From the NCBI RefSeq assembly GCF_029504695.1, contig NZ_JAQFIN010000003.1:372001-436000 (forward strand): 64,000 nt of DNA. The letters run 5' to 3'. The number at the start of each line of letters is the position of its first letter. Within the stretch, counting starts at the first letter, position 1. A program made the translations under genes and the position numbers. This document shows positions 1 through 7,607 of the stretch, piece after piece. This stretch comes from Parabacteroides sp. PF5-6. Its GTDB lineage: Bacteria; Bacteroidota; Bacteroidia; Bacteroidales; Tannerellaceae. The notes under the pieces are model-generated. The model did not search any database. It had not been told where the DNA came from and saw only the letters and a list, made by a program, of their open reading frames with translations.

Positions 1-98
1 TTTCCGTCAACGGTAACTCTTGCCATAATTGTTACCTCTCCATTACGCTTTTCCGACCCTTTTTTCAGGTAGAAAAGGACTTTAAATGTACTCTTCAT
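1..98 (-). CDS. Tyrosine recombinase/integrase, N-terminal arm domain (partial)
   Basis: Only the first 32 codons are present; the gene runs off the left edge. The translation starts MKSTFKVLFYLKKGSEKRNG and continues into a VTIMARVTVDG-like strand. This is the usual beginning of the arm-type DNA-binding domain of Bacteroides phage-type integrases, which bind repeats near element ends and catalyse site-specific strand exchange. The catalytic R-H-R-Y domain lies outside the window, so activity cannot be judged. The gene points away from the tRNA-Ser gene about 275 bp to its right, a common layout for an element integrated at the 3' end of a tRNA gene. Family assignment is good; the type of element is unknown. 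Confidence 0.75.
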   Translation of the reverse strand, partial: MKSTFKVLFYLKKGSEKRNGEVTIMARVTVDG

Positions 99-196
99 AA
101 TCTCAATTTTTACTGTTACAAAATTACTTTTAACTTGTTAAATATGAGATATATGCAAACTGTACAAAAGTGGACAAAGGGAGGTCAAATTCAGAC

Positions 197-239
197 AAAT
201 CGTTACCGTTTTTGTCCAGAACGGAATCGGTAACGATTT
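197..239. repeat. 12-bp inverted repeat upstream of the integrase
   Basis: AAATCGTTACCG at 197-208 is repeated in inverted form as CGGTAACGATTT at 228-239, separated by 19 bp. It lies about 100 bp upstream of the integrase start, between that gene and the tRNA. A perfect 12-bp dyad here could be an operator, or an arm or excisionase site of the integrated element. That role is inferred from position only. Confidence 0.5.
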
Positions 240-301
240 AGGCACAAAAACCTGTCTTTTTTAGTCCTTTTCGTGTCCTGATAGCCGAACTTTTTAAAAG
301 C

Positions 302-337
302 AAAAAACCCTACAAGTTATTGACTTGTAGGGTTTTG
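302..337 (-). terminator. Hairpin downstream of tRNA-Ser
   Basis: AAAACCCTACAAGT and its inverted copy ACTTGTAGGGTTTT form a 14-bp stem with a five-base loop, flanked by A and T runs. It lies about 35 bp past the 3' end of the tRNA on its strand, so it is probably the tRNA transcript's terminator. It also lies between the tRNA and the integrase, so the attachment site should be within or beside it. Confidence 0.7.
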
Positions 338-372
338 TCCTGTGGTTGTCCAGTTTTGACCAGACCTTCCAG

Positions 373-457
373 CGGAGAGAGAGGGATTCGAACCCCCGGA
401 AGCTCTCACTTCAACGGTTTTCAAGACCGCCGCAATCGACCACTCTGCCATCTCTCC
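373..457 (-). tRNA. tRNA-Ser (anticodon UGA)
   Basis: The minus strand folds as a class II tRNA. A 7-bp acceptor stem starts at 457 with GGAGAGA and closes with TCTCTCC at 380-374, with G as discriminator. The anticodon loop is CTTGAAA, giving UGA. A long variable arm precedes the T arm GGGGGTTCGAATCCC. CCA is not encoded, as is common in Bacteroidetes. The gene is intact although an integrase gene lies just beyond its 3' end, which fits insertion that preserves the tRNA. Confidence 0.95.
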
Positions 458-672
458 ATTGTTAATGAATCAATATGATCAAAAGTTTATCACTACATGA
501 ATTGCGTTTTCTCTCAAACGCGGTGCAAATGTAGTGATTTTTCTTTTACTTCCTAAGGTTTGGAGGATATTTTTTCGTTTTTGTTTATTATTTTTCTTTT
601 AGGATTTATTGGATAGTGCGTAAGTGTTTTATTCCTAATTTTGTAGCTGTATTAACTAGTGTATGCATTTGT

Positions 673-1137
673 ATGAAGAATTTGAAAAATTTATTTTTAA
701 TAAGCGTTCTGCTCTTTGCGGTGAGCTGTTCCATGGCGGCAAAGGATAAGACGAATACAAGTAAAGCAAGCCAGGGCGAGGTGATCACGTTGAACAAAGC
801 GGATTTCTTAACCAAGGTTTTCAACTACGAAAAGAACCAGGAAGAATGGGTGTACGAAGGGAATAAGCCTTGCATCATCGACTTCTATGCCGACTGGTGC
901 CCGCCTTGCAAGAAAATCGCTCCGATCCTGAAGGAGTTGGCTGCCGATTACAAAGAGGATATCATTATCTATAAAGTCAATATCGACAACGAGCAGGAAC
1001 TGAAAGCTCTTTTCGGTATCCAGAGCATTCCTTCTCTTTTGTTCGTTCCGGCAAAGGGACAGCCTCAGATGGCACAAGGTGCTTTGCCAAAAGAGGTTTT
1101 TGTGGAACAAATCGATGGATTTCTTTTAGGAAAATAA
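673..1137 (+). CDS. Thioredoxin-fold lipoprotein (CPPC active site)
   Basis: A 154-residue protein with a lipoprotein-type leader ending near Cys19 (VLLFAVSC) and a thioredoxin domain over roughly residues 38-154. The redox site WCPPC is at residues 75-79 and the cis-proline motif IQSIPS follows. I chose the start at 673 because it directly precedes a typical signal sequence; an in-frame ATG at 616 would add 19 residues that would spoil it. Family members reduce or isomerise disulfides, or supply electrons on the periplasmic side. CPPC rather than CGPC changes the redox potential, so oxidoreductase direction is not assigned. Its partner is not evident; it converges on a TonB-dependent receptor gene. 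Confidence 0.85.
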   Translation: MKNLKNLFLISVLLFAVSCSMAAKDKTNTSKASQGEVITLNKADFLTKVFNYEKNQEEWVYEGNKPCIIDFYADWCPPCKKIAPILKELAADYKEDIIIYKVNIDNEQELKALFGIQSIPSLLFVPAKGQPQMAQGALPKEVFVEQIDGFLLGK

Positions 1138-1141
1138 AATA

Positions 1142-1196
1142 GCCGTATTTCGTCAACAGAATACCCGTATTTCGCAATGGAATACGGGTATTTTTT
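1142..1196. terminator. Phased repeat hairpin between convergent genes
   Basis: CCGTATTTCG occurs twice, 21-22 bp apart (near 1144 and 1166), and is followed by an inverted partial copy. ATACCCGTATT pairs with AATACGGGTAT before a run of seven T. It separates the convergent thioredoxin and TonB-receptor genes and probably works as a terminator. It belongs to the wider class of 21-22 bp unit arrays in this window. Confidence 0.65.
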
Positions 1197-1206
1197 TCAA
1201 CGCAGG

Positions 1207-3102
1207 CTAAAACTGAAAGTCCACCCCGCCCAACACAACAATGCCCGGCATCGGGTAGCCATTGTAAGTCTGGTAAGACGTATCTGTCAGGTTTTCTCCA
1301 TTCACAAACAGGGTCAGCCATGCATTTGGTTTGTAAGACACTTTGCAATTCAATAGTGCATAACTTTCCATCTGATCCTTTTCGTTGACCGTTTCCATAT
1401 ATAAGCCGTTGACATATTGGAAGTTCGGGGCAATCTGCACCTTTTTGATCTTCCAGTCCATCCCGACAAACACCTTATGTTTGGGAGCCAGGCCGGAAAT
1501 CCGCGTGTCCGTATCGATAAAACTGTAGTTTGCCCGCAGCTTCAACAGCGGAGAGAGATGGTAGTTCGCGGCGAAGTCAATCCCTTTGTTTGTAAACTTC
1601 CCGGTATTCATATTCTGCGGACCATTTTCACCCTGGATGGTAGCAATCATATTATCTCCTTTAGCGATATAACCGGTCAGCTCAAAATTCAACTGATCAT
1701 TCAATAACGATTGCAGATACGATAAATCATAATTCCACATCCTCTCCGGTTCCAGATCGGGATTGGCCGCCTTAAACATATAGAGTTCACGCAGGTTCGG
1801 GCTGCGGAAACCTTTGGATGCTGAAAATTTAAAGGTCGTTCCCTCCAACGCCTGATAAGAGATACCGGCCTGTGGAACCCATTCATTTCCATATCCTTCA
1901 TTATTCTCCAAACGGACACCGGCATTGATTGTCAGTCTATCGAACAGGTTTTGCTGGGCCACGACATAGCCGGCCACTTCATTTACCGTTTTATCCACCG
2001 ACCGGCTTTCATCCACCGTTTTTCCCGGTTTACTGATATTCCAGGCATATCCGCCCCATTGCTTGAAATCCACGCCGAGAGTGACCTGATTGCCTTCAAA
2101 CAACCGGAAAGATTCGAACAGGGCGATACCCCGGTTAAAATCGCGCGAGCGAAACCAATAGTCGCGGGGCGCATTGTTTTGCCAGCCATCATCTATCTTA
2201 TGCGAGCCTTGATTATAAAACATTTGAAGCGCTCCGCTCATCGATTCGTATTGGTTATTGAGCGAAAGCGAATAGGTGGTCCGGAAAGCTTCCGACCAGT
2301 TTTCGATTGCCGGCGTTTCTATCGTTCCGGGGTTGGTCACCTTAAAATCGGCAATGATCGCACTGGCATTCGCATTCCAGTTTTCCGAAAAATCGTAGCC
2401 GGCACGGATATACCCATTGGTGATATAAAAGTCGGAATTATCCCGGTGCCCATCCGAACGGTCATGATTGACAGAGGCATACAGGTTCAATTTATTCTTT
2501 TTATACCCGGCGTTCGCCGAATATTTTTGCGTGTTATACGATCCGTACATCACACGCGCCCGTCCATGCACTCCATCCTCTTTCGCTTTGCGGGTGATCA
2601 CATTCACCACCCCTCCCATCGCATTCGACCCGTAGAGCAACGAACCCGGCCCGCGCACCACTTCGACCCGCTCCGCATCCGAAGCCACATACACATCCGG
2701 CACATTATGCCCGAAAATACCGGCCCACATGGGTTGCCCGTCAAAAAGCATCAGGATTTTATTGCCCCCTCCTACTCCATGGATCGAGACTGAACCCGCC
2801 GAGCCGTTACTGATGCCATACCCGGTCACGCTTCTCTCCGTAACAAATACCCCCGGCACCTCTTCAGACAAAACCGACAAGACGCCCGTTTCGGTCGTTT
2901 CATTCAGTGTTGCCCGGTTGATCACCGAGATCGTCAAAGGTATCTGATGCTTACTCACCTCCGTTTTCGTGGCGGAGATCACAACCTCTTTGAGGCGTAT
3001 CAAACTGTCGACCGACAACGGTTCGTCGTCCAACGCATACGATTGAAAGGGGAAAGAAGACAACAGAAGTCCGCACAATCCACAAAATACTCTTTTCATC
3101 AT
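1207..3102 (-). CDS. TonB-dependent outer-membrane receptor
   Basis: A 631-residue receptor. It has a signal peptide (to about residue 23), a plug domain containing LKEVVISATKTEV and the plug-end signature RVEVVRGPGSLLYGSNAMGG around residues 147-166, then a beta-barrel ending in aromatic VDFQF. It lacks the N-terminal carboxypeptidase-like domain and the size (about 1000 residues) of SusC-type glycan receptors, so it resembles metal-chelate or cobalamin receptors (CirA/BtuB type). No cobalamin riboswitch is visible upstream. It lies 141 bp downstream of a NikR-like regulator gene on the same strand, with four helically phased GTnnCACA repeats between them, which suggests metal-linked control. 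The substrate is not identifiable from sequence. Confidence 0.9.
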   Translation of the reverse strand: MMKRVFCGLCGLLLSSFPFQSYALDDEPLSVDSLIRLKEVVISATKTEVSKHQIPLTISVINRATLNETTETGVLSVLSEEVPGVFVTERSVTGYGISNGSAGSVSIHGVGGGNKILMLFDGQPMWAGIFGHNVPDVYVASDAERVEVVRGPGSLLYGSNAMGGVVNVITRKAKEDGVHGRARVMYGSYNTQKYSANAGYKKNKLNLYASVNHDRSDGHRDNSDFYITNGYIRAGYDFSENWNANASAIIADFKVTNPGTIETPAIENWSEAFRTTYSLSLNNQYESMSGALQMFYNQGSHKIDDGWQNNAPRDYWFRSRDFNRGIALFESFRLFEGNQVTLGVDFKQWGGYAWNISKPGKTVDESRSVDKTVNEVAGYVVAQQNLFDRLTINAGVRLENNEGYGNEWVPQAGISYQALEGTTFKFSASKGFRSPNLRELYMFKAANPDLEPERMWNYDLSYLQSLLNDQLNFELTGYIAKGDNMIATIQGENGPQNMNTGKFTNKGIDFAANYHLSPLLKLRANYSFIDTDTRISGLAPKHKVFVGMDWKIKKVQIAPNFQYVNGLYMETVNEKDQMESYALLNCKVSYKPNAWLTLFVNGENLTDTSYQTYNGYPMPGIVVLGGVDFQF

Positions 3103-3143
3103 CGTTTTCTTTTACTGCAATGCATATAAATCAATGCGCAAAT

Positions 3144-3204
3144 GTAACACAATTAGTAAACAAAGTAGCACACTCGTGGCACAAAAAAGAAAAACAGTGT
3201 CACA
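3144..3204 (-). promoter_or_regulatory. Four helically phased GTnnCACA repeats (candidate operator)
   Basis: GTAACACA (3144-3151), GTAGCACA (3165-3172), GTGGCACA (3176-3183) and GTGTCACA (3197-3204) are direct repeats. Their starts are 21, 11 and 21 bp apart, that is two, one and two turns of the helix. They occupy the region 42-102 bp upstream of the receptor start codon and just after the NikR-like gene. The spacing places all four on one face of the DNA, as expected for a dimeric or tetrameric regulator. The NikR-like protein is the obvious candidate; binding is inferred. Confidence 0.5.
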
Positions 3205-3243
3205 AACGGGGGAATAGTTCGGCTTAAAACGAAAATATACCGT

Positions 3244-3645
3244 TCAATCGGCGCGGCTCATCACCAATTTCCCGTGTTTGATCCCGCGGATGGCAATCAA
3301 GCGATCGGAGAGTTCCGTCAGCCGGTGCGCCTCGCCCATAACCGTAACGATGTGAAGGCAGAAATTTTGATTGATATAATATTGAGAAGAAGAAAGGACG
3401 GCATCCTGATATTGCTGCTCGATATCGGTGATCCGGGAGACGATTTCTTTTTTCTTCTGGTCGTACATCAGGATAGTTGTGCCGGCGACAATATGGTTGC
3501 ACTGCCATTTCTGCTCGGCGACGTTCTTCTCGACCAGAAAACGAATCGCCTGCGAACGGTTCGAAAAGCCATTCTCCTGCACATAATTATCCAAAGATTC
3601 CAACAGATCATCTTCCAAAGAGACACCAAAACGTTTCAGAGCCAT
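3244..3645 (-). CDS. NikR-family ribbon-helix-helix regulator with altered metal site
   Basis: A 133-residue protein with an N-terminal ribbon-helix-helix DNA-binding segment (ALKRFGVSLEDDLLESLD, then NRSQAIRFLVEK) and a C-terminal ACT-like domain ending RLIAIRGIKHGKLVMSRAD, both typical of NikR. In E. coli NikR nickel is bound by His76, His87, His89 and Cys95. Aligning through ILSS/CLHIV, the three histidines are Gln77, Gln88 and Tyr90 here, and only Cys96 remains. Nearby histidines usual in Bacteroides homologues (DYHEQ, DHHNC) are also Gln or Asn. A nickel-responsive role is therefore doubtful; it may sense another ligand or be metal-independent. It shares a divergent promoter region with lrgA and lies upstream of a TonB-dependent receptor gene. 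Confidence 0.85.
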   Translation of the reverse strand: MALKRFGVSLEDDLLESLDNYVQENGFSNRSQAIRFLVEKNVAEQKWQCNHIVAGTTILMYDQKKKEIVSRITDIEQQYQDAVLSSSQYYINQNFCLHIVTVMGEAHRLTELSDRLIAIRGIKHGKLVMSRAD

Positions 3646-3695
3646 ATTCCTTTCTCATTTTTGAATTGAACAGTAAAGGTACAATTATTTTGTTA

Positions 3696-3703
3696 TACCT
3701 TTG
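3696..3703 (+). promoter_or_regulatory. -7 promoter box of the lrgAB pair
   Basis: TACCTTTG matches the Bacteroidetes -7 consensus TAnnTTTG and lies 20 bp before the lrgA start. On the opposite strand TACCTTTA lies about 30 bp upstream of the NikR-like gene, so the two transcripts appear to start divergently within about 80 bp. Confidence 0.6.
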
Positions 3704-3723
3704 CACCAGTTTCAATCAGTATT

Positions 3724-4083
3724 ATGATAAAAGGTCTATTCTACATTCTCCTGTTTTATTTCCTGGGAGAGTTTTGCAGCATATTTATCAATGGATTCAT
3801 CCCGGGTAGCGTGATCGGCATGATCCTGCTTTTCTTGAGTTTGTTCTTTAAACTGGTTCACCCGAACAGTGTCAAAGACACGGCTACGATCATCACCAAA
3901 AACATGGCGGTATTCTTCGTTCCCCCGGCGGTCGGGCTAATGGCTTATACCGAATTGATTTCCCAATCGATCTGGGCTATCTCACTGGCGATTATCATCA
4001 GCACGGTTCTGACAATCATTGTCGTGGCGGTGATTCAGGAGAGTTTTGAAAAGAACCGGCAAAAGACTTCTACAAAAAAATGA
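3724..4083 (+). CDS. CidA/LrgA family membrane protein
   Basis: A 119-residue protein with four hydrophobic helices and the family core PGSVIGMILLFL near residue 28, ending in a basic tail. LrgA/CidA proteins are small holin-like membrane proteins. With LrgB partners they have been linked to control of murein hydrolase export, and more recently to transport of small metabolites such as pyruvate. The stop codon overlaps the start of the lrgB-like gene (ATGA), so the two are co-translated. Which function applies in Bacteroidales is not known. Confidence 0.85.
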   Translation: MIKGLFYILLFYFLGEFCSIFINGFIPGSVIGMILLFLSLFFKLVHPNSVKDTATIITKNMAVFFVPPAVGLMAYTELISQSIWAISLAIIISTVLTIIVVAVIQESFEKNRQKTSTKK

Positions 4084-4793
4084 ACGATCACGCGGCACAA
4101 CTCAAGGCATTATTCTCCGGCGAGGTATTTCTGCTCTGCCTGGTATTGGGCACGTTCCTGTTGGGCGTTTACCTGTATAAACGCTTGAAATTCCCGTTAC
4201 TGCAACCGCTCCTGATCTCGGTCGCCATTATCATTCCGTTCCTGAAAATCACGGATATCGAATACAGTACGTTTTACGAACAGACCAAGATCCTGAATTT
4301 CATGCTGGGTCCCAGCGTCGTCGCCTTGGGTTATATCCTGTACGAACAGATCGAATACATCAAAGGCAATGTCACTTCCATGCTGATTGCCGTCTTTGCG
4401 GGCAGTGTGGTGGGAATAGTCACGGTGATCGGTACCGCCAAACTCATGGGCGCCGATAAGATGTTGCAGATGTCCCTGGCACCCAAGTCGGTCACCACCC
4501 CGATCGCCATCAGCATCGCCCAGACCACCGGCGGTATTCCCGAATTGGCCGTCGCCTTTGTGGTGATCTGCGGCATATTCGGCGGACTGGTCGGTCCCCT
4601 GATCCTCCGTCGCCTCGGCATTCAAAGCAAAATAGCCAAAGGCCTGGCCATCGGCTCCGCCTCCCACGCATTAGGCACCACCCGCGCCCTTGAAATGGGT
4701 GCTCTCGAAGGCGCCATCAGCGGACTCGCCATCGGCATTATGGGCGTTATGACCGCCATCCTGATTCCTTTCGTTGAAAAGTTCTTTTTGTAA
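4080..4793 (+). CDS. LrgB/CidB family membrane protein
   Basis: A 237-residue polytopic protein with the LrgB signature region around MLQMSLAPKSVTTPIAISIA (residues 129-148) and a second conserved stretch, IGSASHALGTTRALEMG, near residues 190-206. These two half-repeats are typical of the family, which works with an LrgA-type partner in membrane permeabilisation or metabolite export. The start overlaps the preceding gene by 4 bp. A 22-bp unit hairpin follows about 35 bp after the stop and may end the transcript. Confidence 0.9.
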   Translation: MNDHAAQLKALFSGEVFLLCLVLGTFLLGVYLYKRLKFPLLQPLLISVAIIIPFLKITDIEYSTFYEQTKILNFMLGPSVVALGYILYEQIEYIKGNVTSMLIAVFAGSVVGIVTVIGTAKLMGADKMLQMSLAPKSVTTPIAISIAQTTGGIPELAVAFVVICGIFGGLVGPLILRRLGIQSKIAKGLAIGSASHALGTTRALEMGALEGAISGLAIGIMGVMTAILIPFVEKFFL

Positions 4794-4828
4794 CCAGGAT
4801 ATTTGCATTTTCCTATCGTAGAAATAAA

Positions 4829-4872
4829 GTGCCGATAACTGTCGGCACTTGTGCTGACAGTTATCGCCACTC
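4829..4872. repeat. Two 22-bp palindromic units
   Basis: GTGCCGATAACTGTCGGCAC begins the first 22-bp unit (4829-4850). The second unit (4851-4872) is nearly its reverse complement, with GACAGTTATCGCCAC. The pair can fold as one hairpin and is followed by CTTTTTCT, so it may serve as the lrgB terminator. Unit length equals that of the other arrays in the window. Confidence 0.6.
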
Positions 4873-4984
4873 TTTTTCTATGGCAGAAAAAGCTACAAAC
4901 TATCCCACAAACGATGAAAAGAAGCCGTCTAATGCAAATATTTCCTTAAAGAGAAAAGATCAAGGCAAACTTTTTATATTTTCG

Positions 4985-4992
4985 TATCCTTG
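4985..4992 (+). promoter_or_regulatory. Putative -7 box of the Gfo/Idh/MocA gene
   Basis: TATCCTTG differs from TAnnTTTG at one base. It lies 69 bp upstream of the chosen start, leaving room for a short leader. Confidence 0.4.
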
Positions 4993-5060
4993 AAATGCAA
5001 GGTTCATCTGTTGCACGACAAAATAATCAAAAAATCGAAATACCACTAAAAAAGAAAAAC

Positions 5061-6398
5061 ATGGACAATCAAAAGAAAAAAATGAATCGGCGGGAGTTCC
5101 TGAGCTATTCTGCTTTAGGATTAGCCGGATTGACGTTATTACCCTCCTGGACGTATGCCAATGGCGTGCGTATTGCTCCGAGCGACCGGGTCGTATTGGG
5201 ATTTATCGGACTGGGCCGGCAGGGGCTTTCCGACTTTAACAGTTTCACGCCATGCCCCGGTGTTCAGGTCGTTGCCGGTTGTGATGCCGACGCCATCAAA
5301 AGAGAGCGTTTCGGACGGCAGGTACAAGCCTGGCAGAAGAAACTGGGCGTTGCTACCCGTTGTGATCTGTATGAATTCTATGAAGAATTGTTAGACCGGA
5401 AAGATATCGATGCCGTATCGATTGCCACGCCCGACCATTGGCATGCGTTGATCAGCATAGATGCCTGCGACGCGGGCAAAGATGTGTACGTGCAAAAGCC
5501 ATTGGCCTATACCATTCGAGAAGGTTTGAAGATGGTCGAGGCCGTACGTCGCAATAACGCCGTACTGCAGGTGGGCAGCCAGCAACGCTCGAGCAAGGAA
5601 TTCCAACAGGCCATCGCCCTGGTCAGAAGCGGAGCGATCGGACATATCGAAAAGATCTACGCCAAGGTAGGCGATCCCCCTACGCCATTCAATCTGCCCG
5701 AACAGGCTGTTCCGGCTTCCTTGAACTGGAACTTATGGATGGGACCGCTGAATGATCCCAAGATTCATTATCATCCCGACCTCTGCCCGCCCGTTTCTCT
5801 CGATCCGGAGATGAACGAAGAACTATGGGGCGCCTGGCGCTGGTATTGCGAATTGGGTAACGGTTTCACGGCCGACTGGGGCGCGCACATGTTCGATATT
5901 GCACAGGCAGCTATCGGCATGGACGGTTCCGGACCGGTTGAATACATCCCCAAAGGATACAAAGGAACGCCTTACCTGACCATGAAGTATCAGAACGGCA
6001 TTATCATGACCGAACAGCCCTACCGCGAAGACAACGCCAATGCGCAGGGTATCCAGTTCGTCGGCACCAAAGGCTGGCTCAAAGTAGCCCGCGGATATAT
6101 CGAATGCTCCAATCCGTCGTTATTGAAGAAACAACAAACGGCCGTAGGCGAAGGAGAATACGAAGTCAGTTCGCCGCATATGCAAAACTTCATCGACGCC
6201 GTGCGTTCGCGCAAAAACCCGATTGCACCGGTCGAAGTGGGATGCAGCACCAACACCTTGTGTTGCCTGGCAAACATCGCCACCGAACTGCAACGTCCGG
6301 TCAAATGGGATCCGGCCACGTTAAGCTTCGAAGACGACAAAGAAGCCGCCGCACACCGTCTGTATCATTACGAATATCGCAAACCGTATAAGTTGTAG
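5061..6398 (+). CDS. Gfo/Idh/MocA family oxidoreductase, Tat-exported
   Basis: A 445-residue protein. It begins with a twin-arginine leader (NRREFLSYSALGLAGL), then a Rossmann NAD(P)-binding fold (VLGFIGLGRQG) and the conserved VYVQKPLAYTIREG lysine-proline motif of the family. A C-terminal alpha/beta substrate domain follows. Members oxidise, reduce or isomerise sugars or inositols using tightly held nicotinamide cofactor; Tat export fits folding with the cofactor before transport. I prefer 5061 because it is close to the Tat motif; an upstream ATG at 4995 would add 22 residues and place the start almost on the promoter box. No partner enzymes adjoin it, so the substrate is unknown. Confidence 0.88.
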   Translation: MDNQKKKMNRREFLSYSALGLAGLTLLPSWTYANGVRIAPSDRVVLGFIGLGRQGLSDFNSFTPCPGVQVVAGCDADAIKRERFGRQVQAWQKKLGVATRCDLYEFYEELLDRKDIDAVSIATPDHWHALISIDACDAGKDVYVQKPLAYTIREGLKMVEAVRRNNAVLQVGSQQRSSKEFQQAIALVRSGAIGHIEKIYAKVGDPPTPFNLPEQAVPASLNWNLWMGPLNDPKIHYHPDLCPPVSLDPEMNEELWGAWRWYCELGNGFTADWGAHMFDIAQAAIGMDGSGPVEYIPKGYKGTPYLTMKYQNGIIMTEQPYREDNANAQGIQFVGTKGWLKVARGYIECSNPSLLKKQQTAVGEGEYEVSSPHMQNFIDAVRSRKNPIAPVEVGCSTNTLCCLANIATELQRPVKWDPATLSFEDDKEAAAHRLYHYEYRKPYKL

Positions 6399-6431
6399 CG
6401 GAAAAGATTGGTCTAATCGCAATTATTTTCC

Positions 6432-6439
6432 TAATTTTG
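6432..6439 (+). promoter_or_regulatory. -7 promoter box of the DUF5063 / exonuclease / rlmI operon
   Basis: TAATTTTG is an exact TAnnTTTG match 23 bp upstream of the GTG start of the DUF5063 gene, in a 64-bp gap after the Gfo/Idh/MocA gene. Confidence 0.6.
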
Positions 6440-6462
6440 CGAGTTATAAAAAAGGGATTATC

Positions 6463-7026
6463 GTGAATCGAAAAGTGGAGAAGGAATACAACCCTGTTTA
6501 TGAACGCAACACGTTGGAATTTGTCACCGTAGCGCTTGAGTTTTGCACACTCGTTGAAACTCCTGAGAAAGAAGGGCTGTTTGGTTTTGTAGATAAAGCG
6601 ACAAAGATCTTGCCATTGCTTTATCTCAAAGCAGCGTTGTTGTCGGATATCGAATCGGACGACGAAGCGGAAATCGAATTAACGGTCACAGAAGACATGT
6701 ACGAATCCGTTCGCACGCGTATGGCCAATCTGTTGGGCGAGAAAGATACCTATCTGGAAACGTTTCACCCGGATATGCAATACAGCGATACCCCTGTCGC
6801 TGTATTCATTTCCGAAGGTCTGGCCGATGTGTATCAGGACGTGGGTAATTTCGTTTCCCTGTTCCGGCAAGGATTCGAAGAGGTCATGCTCGAAGCCACT
6901 GCCGTTTGCCAAAACAGCTTCCGCACGTTCTGGGGAGAAAAACTGTTAAGCACCCTGAAAGCCTTGCATGCCATCCGCTACGATCTCGACGATAGTCTCG
7001 AAATGGAAGAAGAAATAGAAGAATGA
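6463..7026 (+). CDS. DUF5063 domain protein
   Basis: A 187-residue acidic, soluble, mostly helical protein with the DUF5063-like opening NTLEFVTVALEFCTLVE near residues 16-32. The start is GTG at 6463, placed by the promoter box just upstream and by family-like N-terminal sequence. The gene overlaps the next one by 4 bp and heads a three-gene operon with an RNase D-like nuclease and the 23S rRNA methyltransferase RlmI. That context suggests a role linked to RNA processing or modification, but no function is established. Confidence 0.75.
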   Translation: MNRKVEKEYNPVYERNTLEFVTVALEFCTLVETPEKEGLFGFVDKATKILPLLYLKAALLSDIESDDEAEIELTVTEDMYESVRTRMANLLGEKDTYLETFHPDMQYSDTPVAVFISEGLADVYQDVGNFVSLFRQGFEEVMLEATAVCQNSFRTFWGEKLLSTLKALHAIRYDLDDSLEMEEEIEE

Positions 7027-7607
7027 TACAACCATACGCACATACGATAAGTAAGGAGGCTCTCGCCGAGTTGGAGCTGGAAGAATTCACCGGCCGAATC
7101 ATCCCGATCATTACGGAGAGGGACACCAACAAAGCGGTGGACTACCTGAATCAATTCAAGCGGGTAGGATTTGACACGGAGACACGCCCTAGCTTCAAGA
7201 AAGGGCAACGCTACAAAGTCTCTCTCATTCAAATCGCAACGGAAGAGGCCTGCTTCCTGTTCCGCCTGAATCATATCGATATACCTCCGGCATTGGAAGA
7301 GTTTCTGGAAAGCAAAGAGACACTGAAGATCGGACTTTCACTGAAAGACGACTTCAACGCCTTGCGCAAACGGGCAGATGTTACGCCGGCAAACTTTCTC
7401 GACCTGCAATCGTATGTCGGCCAGTTCGGTATCGAAGATGCCAGCCTGCAAAAGATCTACGCCATCTTATTCAACAAGAAGATATCCAAAGGACAACGGT
7501 TGACCAACTGGGATGCCGATGTACTGACCGAATCCCAGCAGAAGTATGCCGCCCTGGACGCCTGGGCCTGTCTCAAAATCTATAATCAACTGAATCCCGC
7601 TCAATGA
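7023..7607 (+). CDS. 3'-5' exonuclease, RNase D-like DEDDy domain
   Basis: A 194-residue single-domain nuclease. Motif I is GFDTETRP near residue 49, motif II is IGLSLKDDFNAL near residue 102, and motif III is QKYAALDAWACLKIY near residue 175. Together they give the DEDDy set of acidic residues that bind two metal ions. RNase D also has HRDC domains, which are absent here, so it resembles the short 3'-5' exonucleases common in Bacteroidetes. It overlaps its neighbours on both sides, so it is co-translated with DUF5063 and rlmI. RNA trimming is likely; DNA cannot be excluded. Confidence 0.88.
   Translation: MIQPYAHTISKEALAELELEEFTGRIIPIITERDTNKAVDYLNQFKRVGFDTETRPSFKKGQRYKVSLIQIATEEACFLFRLNHIDIPPALEEFLESKETLKIGLSLKDDFNALRKRADVTPANFLDLQSYVGQFGIEDASLQKIYAILFNKKISKGQRLTNWDADVLTESQQKYAALDAWACLKIYNQLNPAQ

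Noticed and set aside
3103..3243. Cobalamin riboswitch before the TonB-dependent receptor
   Set aside because: The gap is only 141 bp and shows none of the conserved B12-box sequence; it holds phased GTnnCACA repeats instead.
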